From positions 1 to 42,457 of the forward strand of contig NZ_JABEMG010000028.1 of assembly GCF_013004695.1 (NCBI RefSeq): a stretch of 42,457 nucleotides of DNA. Direction: 5' to 3'. Within the stretch, counting starts at the first letter, position 1, and every line of letters starts with the position of its first letter. Under the pieces are notes generated by a model. The model did no database searches. It had not been told where the DNA came from and saw only the letters and a program-made list of their open reading frames with translations. The position numbers and the translations under genes were made by a program. The stretch is from Promicromonospora citrea (GTDB taxonomy: Bacteria > Actinomycetota > Actinomycetes > Actinomycetales > Cellulomonadaceae). Of this stretch, positions 38,358 through 42,457 are shown one piece after another.

Positions 38358-39275
38358 TCAGGCCTGGTCGGCCGTCGCCTCGTCCAGGTCCTGGAGCATC
38401 GACGTCGCGTCCTCGACCACCTCGGGCAGGCGGTGGCGCACTCCGTGGAGGAGCCACCGGGCCAGCGCCAGCTCGCCCACGAGCATCGCGCGCTCGGCCA
38501 GCCGCGGGTCGCTCAGCTCCGTGCGGCGCAGCTGGTAGGCCTCCATGATCGAGTCCACCGCCTCCAGCGGCGCCGCCGCGAGCAGCCACGCGAGGTCGTC
38601 CGCCGGGTCGGCCACCCGCGCCTCCGACCACCCCGAGACCGCGACCACCCGCTGCCGGTCCACGAGGAGCTGGTCGGGCGCCAGGTCGCCGTGCACCACG
38701 ACGGGCCGGAACCGCCACAGCGACACGTCCTCGAGCGCCGTCTCCCACCGCCGCAGCAGCGTCGGAGGCACGCGCCCCGTCCGCGCCGCCTCGTCCACCT
38801 CGGTGAGGCGGCGCTCGCGGTACTCGGACGCGGTGTAGCTCGGTAGCCCGCAGGTCTCGACCACCGACGTCGGCAGCTCGTGGACGGCCGCGATCGCACG
38901 GCCCAGGTCGGCAGCGAGGCCCGGTCCCGGCTCGAGCGCCTCGACGTCGAGCGTGGTCCCGATGATCCGCCGGTGCACGACGGCGCGGCCGCCCTCCGGG
39001 AGCAGCGCGTGGCCGGCGACCTGCGGCACGACGAACGGCAGCACGCCCGTGTCGATGTAGAGCCGCAGGGCGTCGAGGAGCTCGATCTCCGCCTCGAGGG
39101 CAGCACCGGCCACCGTGGTCCGCGGGGCGCGCACCACCCACTCCTGTCCGTCCTGACCGGTCACGACGGCGACGTCGTAGTCGCCCGCGAGCTCGCCGAC
39201 GCGGACCGACTGGGCGTCGAGGCCGGGTACGGCGGCGGTGGAGAGGGCGGCGAGAGCGAGGGGCGTGCGGGACAC
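38358..39275 (-). CDS. APH-family phosphotransferase
   Basis: A 305-residue kinase-like protein of the aminoglycoside/macrolide phosphotransferase fold. The catalytic loop reads VVHGDLAPDQLLVD: the Asp is kept, but the metal-binding Asn is Gln. The following ADPADDLAWLL corresponds to the DPxxD metal motif. Substrate is unknown; such genes beside nudC and uvrD2 are common in actinobacteria and need not confer resistance. The start is GTG 39275, exactly 6 nt after TACGGT (39287-39282), which points to a leaderless mRNA; upstream in-frame codons are rejected. Confidence 0.82.
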   Translation of the reverse strand: MSRTPLALAALSTAAVPGLDAQSVRVGELAGDYDVAVVTGQDGQEWVVRAPRTTVAGAALEAEIELLDALRLYIDTGVLPFVVPQVAGHALLPEGGRAVVHRRIIGTTLDVEALEPGPGLAADLGRAIAAVHELPTSVVETCGLPSYTASEYRERRLTEVDEAARTGRVPPTLLRRWETALEDVSLWRFRPVVVHGDLAPDQLLVDRQRVVAVSGWSEARVADPADDLAWLLAAAPLEAVDSIMEAYQLRRTELSDPRLAERAMLVGELALARWLLHGVRHRLPEVVEDATSMLQDLDEATADQA

Positions 39276-39382
39276 GTGCACACCGTATTGCAGCACCGGC
39301 GGTGCCACGGACCAGGACCGGGGCGTGTCCGTACTGCGCCCCTACCTGGTGCCGCGGCACCGCCGTGCTGGTCCCCGGCCGG

Positions 39383-40300
39383 CTACGCGCGGTCCGCCCG
39401 CCGCGGGGCCGCGTGGGCGAGAGCGTGGGACAGGCCGATGGTGAGGAACAGGCCGCCGGCCCACCAGACGGCGAGGACCAGCATGCCCAGGTCGAGCGTG
39501 GCCCAGACGAGCACGCCCACCCCGACGGCTGCCACGACGGCGCCCGTCCAGCTCCGGCCCACGGTGATGAGCAGGCCGAGCCCGAGCAGGGCGGCGATGT
39601 AGGCCACGGCGTCCGCCTCCAGGCCCCAGCTCCCCGCGATCGCGCCCGTCACCATCAGGGCTCCGGGCAGCATGAGCAGCGCACCACCGGTGATGCGCCA
39701 GGCGGGCGCGGGCCGGCCGTGCCGCGCGGCGACCGGTACGACCAGCGCCGCCCAGGCGAGCATCGCCGTCGGCACGAAGGTCATCTGCGCCGCGAGCGCC
39801 AGGACGGTGAGCACGGCGACCACCGCGACGGCGGTGCCCGTGCGCGCACGGGCGGGCACGACCAGGGGCAGCGCGGTGACCAGCGCCGGGACGAGGCTCC
39901 ACAGCACGACGGCGAAGCCGTCCCCCCGGTACGGGACGAGGAGCCCGAAGGTCATGCCCTCGGGCCACAGGAACGTCTCGAACATCGCGGTGAACACGGC
40001 CATGCCGACCGCCGTCCACTGCAGCACGCGCCGGATCCGGTCGAGCCGCCCGGCGTCGTGGCCGAGCTCCGCCTGCACGCGGCGCGTGAACGTCGCGGGG
40101 TCGCCGAGGCCCTCGACGGCCTGCTCCGGGGTGCGGCCCGCCTCGGCGGCGTCGGCGAAGTGCGCCCGCACGTCGTCGAGGACGGCCGCGCGCTGCTCGG
40201 GCGTGAGCGCCCGCAGCCGCTTGGTGACGGCGCGCAGGTAGGACTGCTCGGTGTCCGTGGCCATCGTGGTCTGCTCCGTGGTCGTGGTGCTCGGTGTCAT
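39383..40300 (-). CDS. HAAS/DUF1700-type membrane protein
   Basis: A 305-residue protein. An N-terminal HAAS-like helical domain (about residues 19-82: YLRAVTKRLRALTPEQRAAVLDDV, AVEGLGDPATFTRRVQAELG) is followed by about seven hydrophobic segments (WSLVPALVTALPLVVP; AVVAVLTVLALAAQMTF; and others). HAAS proteins pair with PadR regulators and act as membrane partners of unknown function. ATG 40300 overlaps the PadR stop as ATGA, so translation is coupled. Expression should follow PadR control at the 27-bp operator. Confidence 0.82.
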   Translation of the reverse strand: MTPSTTTTEQTTMATDTEQSYLRAVTKRLRALTPEQRAAVLDDVRAHFADAAEAGRTPEQAVEGLGDPATFTRRVQAELGHDAGRLDRIRRVLQWTAVGMAVFTAMFETFLWPEGMTFGLLVPYRGDGFAVVLWSLVPALVTALPLVVPARARTGTAVAVVAVLTVLALAAQMTFVPTAMLAWAALVVPVAARHGRPAPAWRITGGALLMLPGALMVTGAIAGSWGLEADAVAYIAALLGLGLLITVGRSWTGAVVAAVGVGVLVWATLDLGMLVLAVWWAGGLFLTIGLSHALAHAAPRRADRA

Positions 40301-40629
40301 CGTGGTCCCTCCAGCAGCGCGTCGACCTGGGCGGCGAGCGACGTCCACACGCGGGTGAACGTGGCCAGCTGTTCGGTGCCGTGCTCCGTGATGGCGTAGT
40401 AGCGACGGGGGCGGCCGGAGTCCGACGTCTCGCGACGGGGCTCGACGAGGCCGTTCTCCCGCATGCGGGCGAGCAGCGGGTAGAGGCTGCCCTCGCTCGC
40501 GATGAGCTCGCGCGCGGTCAGGGCGTCGGCCAGCTCGAGGCCGTACTTCTCGCCCTGGGAGAGCAGCGCGAGCACGCAGTACTCGAGCACTCCCTTGCGG
40601 AGATTGGTGGAGATGCGCTCTTCGCTCAT
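40297..40629 (-). CDS. PadR-family transcriptional regulator
   Basis: A 110-residue PadR repressor: winged helix-turn-helix LRKGVLEYCVLALLSQGEKYGLELADAL with the wing EGSLYPLLARMRENGLVEPRR and the typical SDSGRPRRYYAITEHG. The ATG at 40629 is 6 nt after TACCGT, so the mRNA is probably leaderless. It forms an operon with the HAAS membrane protein. The palindrome at 40644-40670 overlaps the expected -35 region and also lies in the nudC upstream region. Confidence 0.92.
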   Translation of the reverse strand: MSEERISTNLRKGVLEYCVLALLSQGEKYGLELADALTARELIASEGSLYPLLARMRENGLVEPRRETSDSGRPRRYYAITEHGTEQLATFTRVWTSLAAQVDALLEGPR

Positions 40630-40643
40630 GGCAGGACGGTAAC

Positions 40644-40670
40644 CTTGTATAGCAAGACTTGCAATACAAG
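40644..40670. promoter_or_regulatory. 27-bp PadR operator
   Basis: CTTGTATAGCAAG-A-CTTGCAATACAAG pairs at 12 of 13 positions. A smaller dyad CTTGT-GAG-ACAAG (40672-40684) follows. The sites lie between the divergent PadR and nudC promoters, about 49 bp from the nudC -10. Confidence 0.8.
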
Positions 40671-40730
40671 TCTTGTGAGACAAGGCTTCCGGCGGCGACG
40701 GGTCCGGCGTGCGGCGGCTACCGTCGAGCG

Positions 40731-41624
40731 GTGCACCCTCTCGACCTCCCGTTCGTCCGGTCGGCCCACGACCGCGCCGCCCACCGGCGCACGGACCCCC
40801 GCCTCGTGGACGACCTGCTCAAGGACCCGGCCACCCGCCTCCTCCTGCTCGACGGCGACACGGTCGCCACGGCCGGCTCCCGGGTGGCGCTCCTCGCGCC
40901 CGACGACGTCGCGCACCTCGCCGTCCGTACCCGCCTCTTCCTCGGGGAGGCCGACGGCGTGGCGTACCTCGCCGCGGTGCTGGACGGCTCGGGCTCCGCC
41001 GCCGGTCCCGACCTCGGCTGGACCGGCCTGCGCACGCTCGACGTGCCCGACCTGGACCAGGGCCTGGCGGTCGAGGCCATCGCGCTCGCCCAGTGGCACG
41101 CCTCCCACACCCACTGCCCGCGCTGCGGCACGCCGACCGAGGTGGCACAGGCCGGCTGGGTGCGGGTCTGCCCGGCCGACGGCACGCACCACTTCCCGCG
41201 CACCGACCCCGCCGTGATCATGGCGATCACCGACGCGGACGACCGCCTGCTGCTGGCCCGCGGCCCGCAGTGGGCCACGGACCGGCGGTCGGTGCTGGCG
41301 GGCTTCGTCGAGCCGGGCGAGAGCCACGAGCAGGCGGTGGTGCGCGAGACCGCGGAGGAGGTCGGCGTGGTCGTGGACCCGGCGACCGTGGAGTACCGCG
41401 GCAGCCAGCCGTGGCCGCTGCCCGCGTCCCTCATGGTCGGCTTCCGCGCCCGCGCGACGACCACGTCCCTCGTCCGGCAGGAGGACGAGATCGCCGAGGC
41501 GGACTGGTTCACGCGGGCCGAGCTCGGCGCCGCGATCGCGGAGGGCAGGCTGAGCCCGCCCGGCCGCGCCTCGATCGCCCGCGCCCTCATCGAGGAGTGG
41601 CTGGGCGGCCCGGCGGGCGCGTGA
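40731..41624 (+). CDS. nudC: NAD(+) diphosphatase NudC
   Basis: A 297-residue Nudix hydrolase that cleaves NAD(H) to NMN(H) and AMP and can remove NAD caps from RNA. The zinc region has Cys129, Cys132 and Cys147, but the fourth position is Asp150-Gly (CPADG). The Nudix box spans residues 191-213 (GFVEPGESHEQAVVRETAEEVGV), and the downstream SQPWPLPASLMVGF is diagnostic for NudC. GTG 40731 is 6 nt after TACCGT (40719-40724), a probable leaderless start. It converges on the helicase gene. Confidence 0.93.
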   Translation: MHPLDLPFVRSAHDRAAHRRTDPRLVDDLLKDPATRLLLLDGDTVATAGSRVALLAPDDVAHLAVRTRLFLGEADGVAYLAAVLDGSGSAAGPDLGWTGLRTLDVPDLDQGLAVEAIALAQWHASHTHCPRCGTPTEVAQAGWVRVCPADGTHHFPRTDPAVIMAITDADDRLLLARGPQWATDRRSVLAGFVEPGESHEQAVVRETAEEVGVVVDPATVEYRGSQPWPLPASLMVGFRARATTTSLVRQEDEIAEADWFTRAELGAAIAEGRLSPPGRASIARALIEEWLGGPAGA

Positions 41625-41649
41625 TCGCGCGCCGTCGCCCCGCCGCGCG

Positions 41650-42457
41650 TCACTCGCCGCGGATGAGAGCCTCCAGCTCGGGCTCGTCCAGCAGCCGCTC
41701 GGGGCGCACCGTGGCGTCCGAGCCGACGTAGTAGAAGGCGGCGCTCACCCGGTCGAGCGGCAGGCCCGTCCAGCGCGACCACGCGAGCCGGTACACGGCG
41801 AGCTGCACCTCACGGGCGGCGCGGGCCGCGGCGTCGAGGGGTTCCCGCCCGGTCTTCCAGTCGACGACGACCACGGCGTCGTGCCCACGCTCCGGGTCGC
41901 GGAAGACGGCGTCCATGCGGCAGCGCAGCATGACGCCCGCCACCGGCGTCTCGACGTCGACCTCGACCGCGACCGGTGTGCGCGCCGCCCACTCCGAGCC
42001 GAGGAACGTGTCGCGGAGCTTGTCGAGGTCCGTGTCCTCGGGCAGCTCGTCGTCCTCGGCGCTGGGCAGGTCGTCGACGTCGAGCAGCGTGGCCGACGTG
42101 AAGAACTGCTCCACCCACTCGTGGAACCGGGTGCCCCTGCGTGCGTGCACGGTGGGCTGCACCGGCACGGGCCTGCGGAGCTGGAGCGCGAACGCGTCCC
42201 GGTCGGCGGCGAGGCGGACCAGGCCCGACGCCGACACGTGCGCGGGGAAGGCGACCTCCCGGTCGGCGTGGCGGTCGCGCTCGACGAGCAGCATGCGGGC
42301 GAGGTCCACGAGGTCGTGCCCCGCCGCGTCCGTCAGGCTCCCCCGCGGCGCCGTGAGCGCGTCGGCGGGCAGGCCGGCCGCGGCGAGGCGCACCAGCCGG
42401 AGCTCGGCCGCCTCGTCCACGCGCGCGGCGGTGGCGCGCAGGACCTCGCGGGCCGTC
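41650..42457 (-). CDS. UvrD/AddA-type helicase-nuclease, C-terminal part
   Basis: The reading frame ends at 41650 and stays open to the window edge, so at least 269 C-terminal residues of a larger protein are present (start outside). They form a RecB-type PD-(D/E)XK nuclease domain: GTRFHEWVEQFF, the Asp in RCRMDAVF, the DWKTG motif in VVVDWKTGREP, and QLAVYRLAW. This matches the C-terminus of actinobacterial AddA-like ATP-dependent helicases (Rv3201c region), which process broken DNA ends. The helicase domain lies beyond this window. Confidence 0.85.
   Translation of the reverse strand, partial: TAREVLRATAARVDEAAELRLVRLAAAGLPADALTAPRGSLTDAAGHDLVDLARMLLVERDRHADREVAFPAHVSASGLVRLAADRDAFALQLRRPVPVQPTVHARRGTRFHEWVEQFFTSATLLDVDDLPSAEDDELPEDTDLDKLRDTFLGSEWAARTPVAVEVDVETPVAGVMLRCRMDAVFRDPERGHDAVVVVDWKTGREPLDAAARAAREVQLAVYRLAWSRWTGLPLDRVSAAFYYVGSDATVRPERLLDEPELEALIRGE

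Noticed and set aside
38358-39275. Antibiotic-resistance phosphotransferase
   Set aside because: The fold is right, but one metal ligand is changed (Gln for Asn) and the gene sits in a conserved core block, so resistance cannot be claimed.
1-42457. Long overlapping frames opposite real genes
   Set aside because: High-GC DNA gives long open shadows; they are Arg/Ala/Pro-rich, lack starts and show no family motifs.
1-42457. CRISPR array, insertion sequence, rRNA or replication origin
   Set aside because: No regularly spaced repeats, transposase, rRNA-like sequence or DnaA-box cluster was seen by eye.

Overview
The window is high-GC actinobacterial DNA, most likely from Micrococcales (a Cellulomonas, Cellulosimicrobium or Isoptericola-like organism). 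The pointers are the base composition, many GTG and leaderless starts, and a right half that carries the order known from actinobacteria such as Mycobacterium tuberculosis (Rv3193c to Rv3201c): a UPF0182 membrane protein, a PDZ/Lon-like protease, a DUF2342 protein, a ThiF-like protein, whiB7, uvrD2, a mycoredoxin, nudC and an AddA-type helicase-nuclease. The genus is inference.

Left flank (1-5796): a truncated hypothetical gene, then an acyl-chain operon (a frameshifted FabF-type ketosynthase and an enoyl-CoA hydratase-like protein) read away from a TetR gene. Two perfect palindromes lie between the divergent genes. A second TetR/short-chain dehydrogenase divergon follows, then the C-terminal remnant of an MmyB-type regulator.

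Island (5797-26146, about 20.3 kb): a tyrosine integrase gene next to an intact initiator tRNA-Met gene, and a perfect 35-bp direct repeat of the 3' part of that tRNA at the far end, delimit an integrated element. I saw no conjugation, replication or phage structural genes. The cargo is a set of small regulator-plus-enzyme modules: TetR with a secreted alpha/beta hydrolase and Ohr; a SnoaL-like protein; TetR with MazG-like and GyrI-like proteins; an MmyB-type regulator; an enoyl-CoA hydratase-like protein with a TetR regulator; a biotin-uptake operon (bioY, AMP-ligase, thiolase, EcfA, EcfT) divergent from a BioQ-type repressor with two TGAAC-N3-GTTCA operators; a saccharopine-dehydrogenase-like reductase; and an MFS pump, epoxide-hydrolase-like and WYL-regulator operon divergent from a LuxR-type regulator and a reductase.

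Right flank (26187-42457): a nicotianamine-synthase-like gene opens the core block. The UPF0182 gene has a good match to an ECF-sigma promoter (GGGAACC-N16-CGTT). whiB7 has a long leader with an apparently leaderless 82-codon upstream ORF, an intrinsic terminator just after it, and an A-rich box beside the -35, consistent with autoregulated, attenuated antibiotic-inducible expression. A PadR/HAAS-domain operon with a 27-bp operator lies beside nudC. The window ends inside a helicase gene with a RecB-type nuclease domain.

A recurrent feature is a TANNNT hexamer followed by 6-7 nt and then the start codon, which suggests leaderless mRNAs for at least nine genes and helps fix their starts.
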